Shown: positions 42,114-51,523, numbered from the stretch's first letter. The stretch is 64,000 bases of DNA from Pseudomonas fluorescens (GCF_004683905.1 NZ_CP038438.1:4588001-4652000); one strand, 5' to 3'. Translations and numbers: made by a program. The notes: generated from the sequence alone by a model not told the origin.

Positions 42114-42509
42114 ATGCCGCAACCCGCCACCTCAAAACTCGCCCGTCTGCTGTTCGGCCTGCTGGCCTACGTCAGCCTCGGCATTGGCCTGATCGCCATC
42201 GTCGTGCCCGGCCTGCCGACCACCGAGTTCATCCTGCTCGCCGCCTGGGCCGCGACTCGCAGCTCGCCGCGCCTGAGCGCCTGGCTGGAAAACCATCGGC
42301 TGTTCGGGCCGATCCTGAGCAACTGGCGCAACGGCAAGATCATCGCGCGCAAAGCCAAGGTCAGCGCCACGATCAGCATGCTGCTGTGCGCGACGTTGAT
42401 GCTGGTAATGCTCGATCACGGCTGGCCGGTGTATCTGGCGATTGCCGGGATGAGTCTGGGCAATCTGTGGATCTGGTCGCGCCCGGAAGCGCTCCCCTCC
42501 TCTTCCTGA
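42114..42509 (+). CDS. YbaN-family (DUF454) inner membrane protein
   Basis: A 131-residue membrane protein with helices at about 12-34 and 80-120. The family motif IVVPGLPTTEFILLAAWAA lies at about residues 29-47, followed by the SSPRLSAWLENHRLFGPIL cytosolic loop. Function is unknown. In some bacteria ybaN-like genes lie near iron or heme genes, which may or may not matter here, as the heme oxygenase gene is just upstream. No strong ribosome-binding site is visible. Confidence 0.85.
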   Translation: MPQPATSKLARLLFGLLAYVSLGIGLIAIVVPGLPTTEFILLAAWAATRSSPRLSAWLENHRLFGPILSNWRNGKIIARKAKVSATISMLLCATLMLVMLDHGWPVYLAIAGMSLGNLWIWSRPEALPSSS

Positions 42510-42917
42510 CCTCCCACTATGCTTTGTGGATGTGACTTTTGTGGTGAGGGGATTTATCCCCGATTGGCTGCGCAGCAGCCACTAAATCAGGCATCCGCAG
42601 AGTTTCAGTTAAAACTGGTTGTCAGGTTTTGGGCCTGCTGCGCAGTCCATCGGGGCGGTGCGACGTTTCGCTAAATCCCCTCACCACAAAGCCTCATCAC
42701 CAGCAGTGCCTCGGGGTTCATGGGACTGAAACTTCCCTGTAATTAATCGCCTTTTCAGCACAATCCCCTGCGCAAACGTTTAGCGCTGACCGTTCGTCGG
42801 CAAGCGCCTCATGCACCTTCGCCGCGCGCCGATGAGCAATGCATGGCGCTGAATGGATTTGGCGAACCGGGTAGTTCATCCCGTGGCCACCTGCTCATTC
42901 ATTCACGAGATCGCCCC
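42510..42917. other. Intergenic region before the chemoreceptor gene
   Basis: A 408-bp gap. The left part is a family 2 repeat (42541-42689). The right part (42700-42917) is leader sequence of the chemoreceptor gene, containing GCCGATGA at 42827, which resembles a flagellar-sigma -10, but no matching -35 is seen. No coding character. Confidence 0.6.
42541..42689. repeat. Family 2 inverted repeat with a 16-bp insert
   Basis: Left arm GTGGTGAGGGGATTTATCCC; the right arm is interrupted after ATCGGGG by CGGTGCGACGTTTCGC (42656-42671) and then continues TAAATCCCCTCACCAC. Confidence 0.85.
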
Positions 42918-45056
42918 ATGTTCGACTCTCTCTCCATTCGCCTGAAAATTGTCCTGCTCTCCGGTCTGTGCCTGCTGGGTGTGGTTGCGCTGATCGTCGG
43001 CATGAACATTTACCAGACCAACCAGAACGACGATCTGGTCAGTGACTCCAGCAGCAAGATGCTCACCGCCAGTGTGCAGAACCTGTTGCAGGCCAAGGCG
43101 GCCGAACAAGCAGTGCGGGTGCAGAAGACCTTTGGCGAAAGCCTGACGGTGATCACCGCGCTGGCCGATCAGATCAAGGACATGCGCGCACTGGCCGCCA
43201 AGCGTTCGCTGGACGCCGGGGCCCTGCGTGAAGAGTTGAATCAGAGCCTGAAAACCGCGTTCGAGCGCAACGACAAGGTGCTCGGCATCTGGCTCGCCTT
43301 CGAACCCAACGGCCTCGACGGCAAGGACAGCGAGTTCGTCAACGATGCCGCGCGTCAGTCCAATGAAGCCGGGCGTTTTGCAACTTACTGGAGCCGCGCT
43401 GCCGGCTCGGCGCTGAACACGATCATGGTCGAAGAAGACATGACCAAGACCACCCTCAGCGTCAGCGGCACGCCGTACAACAGCTGGTACACCTGCCCTC
43501 GTGACAACAAGCGTACTTGCCTGCTCGACCCGTATGCCGACACCGTGGGCGGCAAGGAAATGTTGATGACCACCATTTCCGTGCCGTTGATCGTCGACGG
43601 CAAGGCCATCGGCGTGGTCGGTGTCGACATCGCCCTCGATGCCCTGCAAGCGGCGGCGGTGGAGTCCCAACGCAACCTGTTCAACAACGCCGGACACATG
43701 CTGATCGTTTCGGGCAGCGGCGTGCTCGCTGCCGACAGTTCCGATGCGACCAAGGTCGGTAAAAAGATCAGCGATACCCTCGGTGCCGATGGCAAGGATC
43801 TGCTGCAACTGGTCAGCAGCGGCACGCCGAAGATTCTCGAACAGGGCGAGCTGATTCGCGCGGTGTACCCGGTCGATCCGATTGGCAACTCGCGGGCTTG
43901 GGGTGTGGTCATCGACCTGCCGAAGCAGGTTCTGCTGGCCGATTCGGTCAAGCTGCAGGCAGTGCTCGACGATGCGCAGAAAACCGGGGTGATCACCGCG
44001 TTGCTGGTGGCGGTAGTCGCCGGTCTGATTGGCCTGCTGCTGATCTGGCTCACCGCGTCGGGCGTGACCCGGCCGATCAACAGCGTCGCCGAGATGCTGA
44101 AGAACATCGCCAGCGGTGAAGGCGATCTGACCCAGCGCCTGAACTACAGCAAGAAGGATGAACTGGGCGAACTGGTGAACTGGTTCAACCGCTTCCTCGA
44201 CAAGCTGCAACCGACCATCGCCCAGATCAAGCAGAGCATCACCGAAGCGCGTGGCACTGCCGATCAGTCTTCGGAAATCGCCCGCCAGACCAGCGAAGGC
44301 ATGCAGGTGCAGTTCCGCGAAATCGATCAGGTCGCCACCGCGTCCAACGAAATGAGCGCCACCGCCCACGACGTCGCCAACAGCGCGTCGAACGCGGCCA
44401 ACGCCGCCAAGGGCGCCGATCAGTCGGCCAGGGACGGCATGTCGATCATCGAGCGCAGCACCCGCGACATCAATCAACTGGCCGATGAAGTCAGCAAAGC
44501 GGTGACCGAAGTCGAAGCGCTGGCGGTCAACAGCGAGCAGATCGGTTCGGTGCTGGAAGTGATCCGCAGCATCGCCGAACAGACCAACCTGCTGGCGCTC
44601 AACGCCGCCATCGAAGCGGCCCGCGCCGGGGAAAGCGGTCGTGGTTTCGCGGTGGTGGCCGACGAGGTGCGCAACCTCGCCAAGCGCACTCAGGATTCGG
44701 TGGAAGAAATCCGCATCGTCATCGAACGCATCCAGACCGGCACCCGTGGCGTGGTCGCGACCATGCATTCGAGCCAGACCCAGGCGCACAACAACGCCGG
44801 GCAGATCCGGCAGGCGGTGGACGCGCTGGGCAAGATCAGCGATGCGGTGACGGTGATCAGCGACATGAACCTGCAGATCGCCAGCGCCGCCGAACAGCAG
44901 AGCGCCGTGGCCGAAGAGGTCAACCGCAACGTCTCGGCGATTCGTACCGTGACCGAAACCCTGACTGAACAGGCCACTGAATCGGCGGCGATCAGCAGCC
45001 AGCTCAATGCCCTGGCCAGTCAGCAGATGAAGCTGATGGATCAGTTCCGCGTCTGA
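42918..45056 (+). CDS. Methyl-accepting chemotaxis protein with dCache-type sensor
   Basis: A 712-residue chemoreceptor. Membrane helix 1 is at about 10-30, a double-Cache periplasmic domain at about 40-350 (IWLAFEPNGLDGKDSEF, MLMTTISVPLIVDGKAIGVV and GVDIALDALQ), and helix 2 at about 360-382. HAMP follows, then the cytosolic signalling hairpin with the conserved tip EQTNLLALNAAIEAARAGES and GRGFAVVADEVRNLAKRTQD. It controls CheA and so flagellar rotation in response to a periplasmic ligand that I cannot assign. It is a single gene flanked by repeats. ATG 42918 (MFDSLSIRLK) gives a normal N-terminus; ATG 42843 is less likely. Confidence 0.92.
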   Translation: MFDSLSIRLKIVLLSGLCLLGVVALIVGMNIYQTNQNDDLVSDSSSKMLTASVQNLLQAKAAEQAVRVQKTFGESLTVITALADQIKDMRALAAKRSLDAGALREELNQSLKTAFERNDKVLGIWLAFEPNGLDGKDSEFVNDAARQSNEAGRFATYWSRAAGSALNTIMVEEDMTKTTLSVSGTPYNSWYTCPRDNKRTCLLDPYADTVGGKEMLMTTISVPLIVDGKAIGVVGVDIALDALQAAAVESQRNLFNNAGHMLIVSGSGVLAADSSDATKVGKKISDTLGADGKDLLQLVSSGTPKILEQGELIRAVYPVDPIGNSRAWGVVIDLPKQVLLADSVKLQAVLDDAQKTGVITALLVAVVAGLIGLLLIWLTASGVTRPINSVAEMLKNIASGEGDLTQRLNYSKKDELGELVNWFNRFLDKLQPTIAQIKQSITEARGTADQSSEIARQTSEGMQVQFREIDQVATASNEMSATAHDVANSASNAANAAKGADQSARDGMSIIERSTRDINQLADEVSKAVTEVEALAVNSEQIGSVLEVIRSIAEQTNLLALNAAIEAARAGESGRGFAVVADEVRNLAKRTQDSVEEIRIVIERIQTGTRGVVATMHSSQTQAHNNAGQIRQAVDALGKISDAVTVISDMNLQIASAAEQQSAVAEEVNRNVSAIRTVTETLTEQATESAAISSQLNALASQQMKLMDQFRV

Positions 45057-45073
45057 AATCCACCACAGTCCCC

Positions 45074-45165
45074 TTGTGGGAGCGGGCTTGCTCGCGAATA
45101 CGGTGTGTCAGTCACTTTATATGGCGCTGATACACCGCATTCGCGAGCAAGCCCGCTCCCACAGG
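45074..45165. repeat. REP pair (family 1)
   Basis: Inverted REP cores spaced by about 45 bp, between the chemoreceptor and CoA-transferase genes. Confidence 0.9.
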
Positions 45166-45252
45166 GATTTGTGTTGACTCAGGAGATGAGGGTTTTCATC
45201 TAAGCCGAGATTTTTTTGCACTATCATCGCCCTCTCTCCCGGAGGGCCTTCG

Positions 45253-46599
45253 ATGACTGATTTACTCACGTCCATTCAAGCCGCACTCGGCTTGCCCCAC
45301 ACGCCGATTCCGTTCACCGCCAGTGGCGCCCTGCCCTCGGCGTTCGCCGTCAGCGACCTGGCCTGCGCCAGCATCGGCGCTGCCGGTCAGGCCGTCAGCG
45401 AACTGCTCCGGCAACAGACCGGGCACTTGCCCGCCGTGGAAGTTGATCGGCGTCTGGCGTCGTTCTGGTTTGCCACCTCGTTGCGGCCGATCGGCTGGGA
45501 GATCCCGCCGCTGTGGGATCCGATTGCTGGCGACTACGCAACCGAAGACGGCTGGATCCGCCTGCACACCAACGCCCCACATCACCGTGCTGCGGCTGAA
45601 AGCGTGCTCGGTGCCTGCGCCGATCGCGCTGCCATGGCGGCGAAAGTCGCGCAATGGCGCAGCGCCGATCTGGAACAAGCGGTGGTCGATGCCAAGGGCT
45701 GCGCCGCCGAAATGCGCAGTTGGGCGCAGTGGCAGCAGCATCCGCAAGGGATGGCAGTGAATGCCGAGCCGCTGGTGCATTTCATCGATTCGCAGGATGA
45801 AATCACCCACCCGTGGCAAAGCTCGGTGGCGCAACCGCTGGCCGGGCTCAAGGTGCTCGACCTGACCCGCGTGCTCGCCGGCCCCACCGCCAGCCGTTTT
45901 CTCGCCGGTCTCGGCGCTAATGTGCTGCGCATCGACCCGCCGACCTGGAATGAGCCGGGTGTTGTGCCGGAAGTCACCTTGGGCAAACGCTGCGCACGGC
46001 TGAATCTGCAGCAACCGGACGATCGTGCAGTGTTCGAAAACCTGTTGAAGGACGCCGATATCCTCATACATGGCTACCGTGCCGATGCCCTGGAACACCT
46101 CGGTTTCGGCGCCGAACGCCGCCGACACCTGGCGCCGGGGCTGATCGATGTCAGTCTCAATGCCTACGGCTGGAGCGGCCCATGGCAGAACCGTCGTGGT
46201 TTCGACAGCCTGGTGCAGATGAGCAGCGGCATCGCCGAGGCCGGGCAGCGCTGGAAACAGGCTGACAAACCGACGCCGCTGCCGGTGCAGGCGCTGGATC
46301 ATGCAACCGGTTATCTGATGGCGGCGAGTGCGATCACATTGCTCACTGAACGTTTGCGCAGCGGTCGCGGCGGTTCTGCACGCTTGTCACTGGCGCGCAC
46401 CGCCAAACTGTTGATCGAACATGGGCCTGGGACGAGCGAAGCGTTGCGCGCCGAGGCTAAACAGGATCAAGACTCACGGGTGGAGCAGACCCCGTGGGGG
46501 CCGGCGCACCGCTTGCTGGCACCGGTGACGATCAGCGGGACGCCGCTGCAGTGGGCGTTGCCGGCTACTGAATTGGGTTCGCATCGCGCGCAGTGGTGA
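45253..46599 (+). CDS. CaiB/BaiF-family CoA-transferase with N-terminal extension
   Basis: A 448-residue protein. The class III CoA-transferase signature LAGLKVLDLTRVLAGPTASR appears only at about residues 197-216, so some 195 residues precede the usual start of the fold. They look like a diverged copy of the C-terminal half or a separate domain (FWFATSLRPIGWEIPPLWDP). Asp349 in QALDHATGYL probably corresponds to the catalytic Asp. The fold moves CoA between acyl groups; the substrate is unknown. GGAGGGCC lies before the ATG. Confidence 0.82.
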   Translation: MTDLLTSIQAALGLPHTPIPFTASGALPSAFAVSDLACASIGAAGQAVSELLRQQTGHLPAVEVDRRLASFWFATSLRPIGWEIPPLWDPIAGDYATEDGWIRLHTNAPHHRAAAESVLGACADRAAMAAKVAQWRSADLEQAVVDAKGCAAEMRSWAQWQQHPQGMAVNAEPLVHFIDSQDEITHPWQSSVAQPLAGLKVLDLTRVLAGPTASRFLAGLGANVLRIDPPTWNEPGVVPEVTLGKRCARLNLQQPDDRAVFENLLKDADILIHGYRADALEHLGFGAERRRHLAPGLIDVSLNAYGWSGPWQNRRGFDSLVQMSSGIAEAGQRWKQADKPTPLPVQALDHATGYLMAASAITLLTERLRSGRGGSARLSLARTAKLLIEHGPGTSEALRAEAKQDQDSRVEQTPWGPAHRLLAPVTISGTPLQWALPATELGSHRAQW

Positions 46600-46608
46600 T
46601 GACCATTC

Positions 46609-46687
46609 GGGCCTCTTCGCGAGCAAGCCCGCTCCCACAGGGGAATGCATTTCAAATGTGGGAGCGGGCTTGCTCGCGAAGAGGCCC
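46609..46687. repeat. REP pair with extended perfect 31-bp arms
   Basis: Positions 46609-46639 and 46657-46687 are exact inverted copies, separated by only 17 bp. The arms extend the REP core outwards by GGGCCTC. It lies between the converging CoA-transferase and arcD-like genes. Confidence 0.92.
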
Positions 46688-46719
46688 GCACTGACACCAC
46701 CGATGCACAATCAATCCAC

Positions 46720-48147
46720 CTACAGCGACAACACCCCGCTGTACAAACCATACGCCGCCAGCCCCGCGCCGATCAGCACGCAGGCGAAAATGCCTTTCTC
46801 GACAGGGGTGAACAGCGGCTCGCCCTGCTCATGCTTGGCCTTGGCAAACAGCACCACCCCCGGTGCATACAGCAGCGCCGACAGCAGCAGGTATTTCACC
46901 CCGCCGGCATACAACAGCCACACCGCGTAGCACAGGGCGATGCCGCCAATCAGCAAGTCCTTGGTGCGTTCGGCCGAGGCATGTTCATAGGTTTCGCCGC
47001 GCCCGCTGAGCAACACCGCATACGCCGCCGACCACAGATACGGCACCAGTATCATCGACGAAGCGAGGTAGATCAGGCTGGTGTAGGTGCCGGCAGAAAA
47101 CAGTGTGATCAGCAGGAATAGCTGAATCATCACGTTGGTCAGCCACAACGCATTGACCGGCACATGGTTGGCGTTTTCCTTTTTCAGGAACGCCGGCATG
47201 GTCTTGTCCCGGGCCGTGGCGAACAGGATTTCGGCGCAGAGCAGCGCCCATGACAGCAATGCGCCGAGCAGCGACACCGCCAGACCGAGGCTGATCAGCA
47301 GCGCGCCCCACGGCCCGACGATGTGTTCCAGCACCGCCGCCAGCGACGGGTTTTGCAACCTGGCCAATTCGGGCTGGCTCATGATCCCCAGCGACAGCAC
47401 GTTGACCAGCACCAGCAGCGCCAGCACCCCGAGGAAACCGATCACCGTGGCGCGCCCGACATCGGTGCGTTTCTCCGCCCGCGCCGAATAGACGCTGGCG
47501 CCCTCGATGCCGATGAACACGAACACCGTGACCAGCATCATGTTGCGCACCTGATCCATCACCCCGCCGAAGCTCGGGTTGCTGCGGCCCCAGATGTCGC
47601 GGGTGAAAATGTCGGCCTTGAACGCCACGGCGGCAATCACGATGAACATGATCAGCGGCACGATCTTGGCGACCGTGGTCACCTGATTGATGAACGCCGC
47701 CTCCTTGATCCCGCGCATCACCAGAAAATGCACGGCCCACAACAGCACCGACGCGCAGCCGATGGCGATTGGCGTGTTGCCCTGGCCGAACACCGGGAAG
47801 AAGTAACCGAGGGTGCTGAACAGCAACACGAAATAACCGACGTTGCCCAGCCACGCGCTGATCCAGTAGCCCCAGGCGGACGAGAAACCCATGTAGTCGC
47901 CAAACCCGGCCTTGGCGTAGGCATAGACCCCCGAGTCCAGCTCGGGCTTGCGGTTGGCCAGGGTCTGGAACACGAAGGCCAAGGTTAGCATGCCGATGGC
48001 GGTGATCCCCCAGCCGATCAGGATTGCCCCGGCATCGGCGCGGGCCGCCATGTTCTGCGGCAGGGAAAAAATCCCCCCGCCAATCATCGAACCCACCACC
48101 AGGGCGATCAACGCACCCAGTCGCAGCTTTTGCGTCGGTTGCGACAT
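46720..48147 (-). CDS. Arginine/ornithine antiporter, second ArcD paralogue
   Basis: A 475-residue APC-family antiporter with about 13 membrane helices. The N-terminal helix motif is GALIALVVGSMIGGGIFSLP (about residues 11-30). It is very similar end to end to the ArcD at 48736 and points the opposite way. It should exchange arginine for ornithine, or a related pair. The ATG at 48147 matches the ArcD start; the longer frame runs through a family 2 repeat. No ANR-type site was found before it, so its regulation probably differs from that of arcDABC. Confidence 0.9.
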   Translation of the reverse strand: MSQPTQKLRLGALIALVVGSMIGGGIFSLPQNMAARADAGAILIGWGITAIGMLTLAFVFQTLANRKPELDSGVYAYAKAGFGDYMGFSSAWGYWISAWLGNVGYFVLLFSTLGYFFPVFGQGNTPIAIGCASVLLWAVHFLVMRGIKEAAFINQVTTVAKIVPLIMFIVIAAVAFKADIFTRDIWGRSNPSFGGVMDQVRNMMLVTVFVFIGIEGASVYSARAEKRTDVGRATVIGFLGVLALLVLVNVLSLGIMSQPELARLQNPSLAAVLEHIVGPWGALLISLGLAVSLLGALLSWALLCAEILFATARDKTMPAFLKKENANHVPVNALWLTNVMIQLFLLITLFSAGTYTSLIYLASSMILVPYLWSAAYAVLLSGRGETYEHASAERTKDLLIGGIALCYAVWLLYAGGVKYLLLSALLYAPGVVLFAKAKHEQGEPLFTPVEKGIFACVLIGAGLAAYGLYSGVLSL

Positions 48148-48193
48148 TCCAGTCTCCCTTTTCCTGACAACGGTTCTCGAAACCTGTTTATAC

Positions 48194-48325
48194 CTGTGGC
48201 GAGGGGATTTATCCCCGATGGGCGGCATAGCCGCCCCAAAACCTGAGAACTCGTTCTGCCTGACACCGCGCCGAATGGATCTGGGGCGGCTACGCCACCC
48301 ATCGGGGATAAATCCCCTCGCCACA
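48194..48325. repeat. Family 2 inverted repeat
   Basis: CTGTGGCGAGGGGATTTATC at the left and ATCGGGGATAAATCCCCTCG at the right, with inner GGGCGGC/GCCGCCC copies. Confidence 0.85.
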
Positions 48326-48660
48326 AGGTGTGTCTATTTCTGGGTATTAACTAAACGGATAAAGCGTAAGTACGTTTTTTGAATAACGCCAATACCCCTC
48401 TTATATATAGCCAACAACGCTAACGCATAGCACGACTAATCGCTTTTGTGCGCGAATCCTGATTATTCGATTCTGTACTGAAAACAGATGTGAAAAATTT
48501 GCCAAAAGCTGAAAACCAACTAGCGTGATAATTCCAAAGTAATAAGAGAAATTCCCAACCACATCTGCCAAAAGCCTCTGGAATGGGCCTTTTCGGGCAG
48601 CAGCTTTATGCCATCAGCTCTTTCATAAGTCATTCATTAACAATGGAATGTGGCCATGCA

Positions 48661-48702
48661 CTGATCTATGTCAGCTGATTGAACAGACAACAGATCTACG
48701 CT
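48661..48702 (+). promoter_or_regulatory. ANR-type site and promoter of arcDABC
   Basis: CTGATCTATGTCAG (48661-48674) resembles the FNR/ANR box TTGAT-N4-ATCAA. A TACGCT -10-like hexamer lies at 48697-48702, placing the box near -41.5 from a start around 48709, the class II activator position. Oxygen-limited induction is expected. Confidence 0.6.
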
Positions 48703-48735
48703 GTGAACTCTTCTCTCCTGCAATGGAGTCATGCA

Positions 48736-50163
48736 ATGTCTGAAGCTCCCGGAAAACTACGACTCGGTGCATTGGTTGCCTTGGTAGTCGGCTCAATGAT
48801 TGGTGGCGGGATATTCTCTTTGCCACAAAACATGGCCGCGAGCGCCGACGTCGGCGCGGTACTGATTGGCTGGGCCATCACCGCTGTCGGCATGCTCACC
48901 CTCGCTTTTGTCTTTCAAACCCTCGCCAATCGCAAGCCTGACCTGGACGGCGGTGTCTACGCCTACGCCAAGGCCGGATTCGGCGATTACATGGGTTTCT
49001 CGTCCGCCTGGGGTTACTGGATCAGTGCCTGGCTGGGCAACGTTGGCTACTTTGTTCTGTTGTTCAGCACCCTCGGGTATTTCTTTCCGATTTTCGGCGA
49101 AGGCAACACGGTAGCGGCGGTGATCGGCGCCTCGGTGCTGCTGTGGGCCGTGCACTTTCTGGTACTGCGCGGGATAAAGGAAGCGGCGTTCATCAACCTG
49201 GTGACCACCGTCGCCAAGGTCGTGCCGCTGCTGCTGTTCGTGCTGATCGCGGTATTCGCCTTCAAACTGGACATCTTCACCGCCGACATCTGGGGTGTGA
49301 AAAACCCGGATCTGGGCAGCGTGATGAACCAGGTGCGCAACATGATGCTGGTCACCGTGTGGGTGTTCATCGGCATTGAAGGCGCGAGCATCTTCTCGGC
49401 CCGGGCGGAAAAACGCTCCGACGTCGGCAAGGCCACCGTGATCGGTTTCATCACCGTGCTGCTGTTCCTGGTGCTGGTCAACGTGCTGTCGCTGGGCATC
49501 ATGACCCAACCGGAACTGGCCAAACTGCAGAACCCGTCGATGGCTGCCGTGCTTGAGCACGTGGTCGGTCACTGGGGCGCGGTGCTGATCAGCGTCGGTC
49601 TGATCATCTCGCTGCTGGGCGCGCTGCTGTCGTGGGTGCTGCTGTGTGCGGAGATCATGTTCGCCGCCGCCAAAGACCACACCATGCCGGAGTTCCTGCG
49701 CAAGGAGAACGCCAACCACGTACCGGTCAATGCGTTGTGGCTGACCAACGCGATGGTTCAGTTGTTCCTGATCATCACCCTGTTTTCGGCCAGCACTTAC
49801 CTGTCGCTGATCTACCTCGCCACTTCGATGATTCTGGTGCCGTACCTGTGGTCGGCGGCCTACGCCCTGTTGCTCGCCGTACGCGGCGAAACCTACGAAG
49901 GCTTCGCCGCCGAGCGCCGCAAGGACCTGATCATCGGTGGTATCGCCCTGATCTACGCGGTCTGGCTGCTGTATGCCGGTGGGGTCAAGTACCTGCTGCT
50001 CTCGGCCCTGCTGTATGCCCCCGGCGCGATCCTGTTCGCCAAGGCCAAGCTCGAACTCAAACAAGCGGTTTTCACCAACGTCGAGAAGCTGATTTTCGCC
50101 GCGGTGGTCGTCGGTGCCCTGGTGGCAGCCTACGGTCTCTACGACGGCTTCCTGACCCTGTAA
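48736..50163 (+). CDS. arcD: Arginine/ornithine antiporter
   Basis: A 475-residue inner-membrane APC antiporter exchanging extracellular arginine for ornithine in the arginine deiminase pathway. It has the motif GALVALVVGSMIGGGIFSLP and LLSWVLLCAEIMFAAAKDHT. ATG 48736 follows GGAG by 8 bp; the frame opens earlier but without family similarity. It leads arcDABC and lies behind an ANR-type site, so the pathway should provide ATP when oxygen is low. Confidence 0.94.
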   Translation: MSEAPGKLRLGALVALVVGSMIGGGIFSLPQNMAASADVGAVLIGWAITAVGMLTLAFVFQTLANRKPDLDGGVYAYAKAGFGDYMGFSSAWGYWISAWLGNVGYFVLLFSTLGYFFPIFGEGNTVAAVIGASVLLWAVHFLVLRGIKEAAFINLVTTVAKVVPLLLFVLIAVFAFKLDIFTADIWGVKNPDLGSVMNQVRNMMLVTVWVFIGIEGASIFSARAEKRSDVGKATVIGFITVLLFLVLVNVLSLGIMTQPELAKLQNPSMAAVLEHVVGHWGAVLISVGLIISLLGALLSWVLLCAEIMFAAAKDHTMPEFLRKENANHVPVNALWLTNAMVQLFLIITLFSASTYLSLIYLATSMILVPYLWSAAYALLLAVRGETYEGFAAERRKDLIIGGIALIYAVWLLYAGGVKYLLLSALLYAPGAILFAKAKLELKQAVFTNVEKLIFAAVVVGALVAAYGLYDGFLTL

Positions 50164-50197
50164 TTGCCCAAGTTTTTACCTCTGGAGGATCACTGCA

Positions 50198-51454
50198 ATG
50201 ACCACGGAAAAAGTTAAGTACGGCGTCCATTCCGAAGCCGGCAAACTGCGCAAAGTCATGGTTTGCTCCCCAGGTCTGGCCCACCAGCGGCTGACCCCGA
50301 ACAACTGCGACGAACTGCTGTTTGACGACGTGCTGTGGGTCGCCCAGGCCAAGCGCGACCACTTCGACTTCGTGACCAAAATGCGTGAACGCGGGATCGA
50401 CGTGCTGGAAATGCACAACCTGCTGACCGACATCGTCGCCATCCCGGAAGCGCTGGACTGGATCCTCGAGCGCAAGGTCACTGCCGATTCGGTGGGCCTG
50501 GGCCTGATCAGCGAAGTCAAATCCTGGCTGAAAAGCCTTGAGCCACGGCACATCGCCGAATTCCTGATCGGTGGCGTGTCCGCCGACGATCTGCCGGACA
50601 GCTTTGGTGGCAAGACCATCCAGATGTTCCGCGACTTCCTCGGCCACTCCAGCTTTATCCTGCCGCCGCTGCCGAACACCCAGTTCACCCGCGACACCAC
50701 TTGCTGGATCTACGGTGGCGTGACGCTGAACCCGATGTACTGGCCGGCGCGCCGTCAGGAAACCCTGCTGACCACTGCCATCTACAAATTCCATCCGCAA
50801 TTCACCAACGCCGATTTCGAGATCTGGTACGGCGATCCGGACAAGGACCACGGCAGCTCGACGCTGGAAGGCGGCGACGTGATGCCGATCGGCAACGGCG
50901 TGGTGTTGATCGGCATGGGCGAACGCTCATCCCGACAGGCCATCGGCCAACTGGCGCTGAACCTGTTCAAGAACAAAGCCGTGGAGAAAGTCATCGTCGC
51001 CGGCCTGCCGAAGTCCCGCGCCGCGATGCACCTGGACACCGTGTTCAGTTTCTGCGACCGCGACCTGGTGACGATTTTCCCGGAAGTGGTGAACCAGATC
51101 GTCGCGTTCACCCTGCGCCCTGACGAAAGCAAACAGGGCGGCATCGACATCCGCCGCGAAGAAGGCAGCTTCCTCGACACCGTGGCCAAAGCCCTCAACC
51201 TGTCGAAGCTGCGCGTGGTGGAAACCGGCGGCAACAGCTTCGCCGCCGAACGCGAGCAATGGGACGACGGCAACAACGTGGTGGCCGTGGAACCGGGCGT
51301 GGTCATCGGCTACGACCGCAACACCTACACCAACACCCTGCTGCGCAAGGCGGGCGTGGAGGTCATCACCATCAGCGCCGGCGAACTCGGTCGTGGTCGC
51401 GGCGGCGGCCACTGCATGACCTGCCCGATCATCCGCGACCCGATCGATTACTAA
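50198..51454 (+). CDS. arcA: Arginine deiminase
   Basis: A 418-residue enzyme hydrolysing arginine to citrulline and ammonia. It has SEAGKLRKVMVCSPGLAHQR at the N-terminus, PNTQFTRDTTCWIYGGVTLN (about residues 158-177, guanidino-binding region), the catalytic His in LDTVFSFCDRDLVTIFPE, and the C-terminal nucleophile Cys in GGGHCMTCPIIRDPI (Cys406). It lies 34 bp after arcD, with CTGGAGGATCACTGCA before the ATG. Confidence 0.97.
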   Translation: MTTEKVKYGVHSEAGKLRKVMVCSPGLAHQRLTPNNCDELLFDDVLWVAQAKRDHFDFVTKMRERGIDVLEMHNLLTDIVAIPEALDWILERKVTADSVGLGLISEVKSWLKSLEPRHIAEFLIGGVSADDLPDSFGGKTIQMFRDFLGHSSFILPPLPNTQFTRDTTCWIYGGVTLNPMYWPARRQETLLTTAIYKFHPQFTNADFEIWYGDPDKDHGSSTLEGGDVMPIGNGVVLIGMGERSSRQAIGQLALNLFKNKAVEKVIVAGLPKSRAAMHLDTVFSFCDRDLVTIFPEVVNQIVAFTLRPDESKQGGIDIRREEGSFLDTVAKALNLSKLRVVETGGNSFAAEREQWDDGNNVVAVEPGVVIGYDRNTYTNTLLRKAGVEVITISAGELGRGRGGGHCMTCPIIRDPIDY

Positions 51455-51523
51455 ACGACCATCTCCCCGGCCGCACTCACCCTGTAGCGGCCGGGCCGAT
51501 TACCGAATCCAAGGAGAATCATC

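Larger units (their letters stand above)
48148..48735. other. Divergent region between the two arcD genes
   Basis: A 588-bp gap. It contains a family 2 repeat (48194-48325), then an AT-rich stretch (about 48340-48560) without visible ORF, and the ANR-type promoter of arcDABC (48661-48702). Nothing else was recognised. Confidence 0.6.

Noticed and set aside
42827..42834. GCCGATGA upstream of the chemoreceptor gene as a flagellar sigma-28 -10
   Set aside because: No TAAAG-like -35 at the required 15-bp spacing, so it is probably chance in GC-rich DNA.
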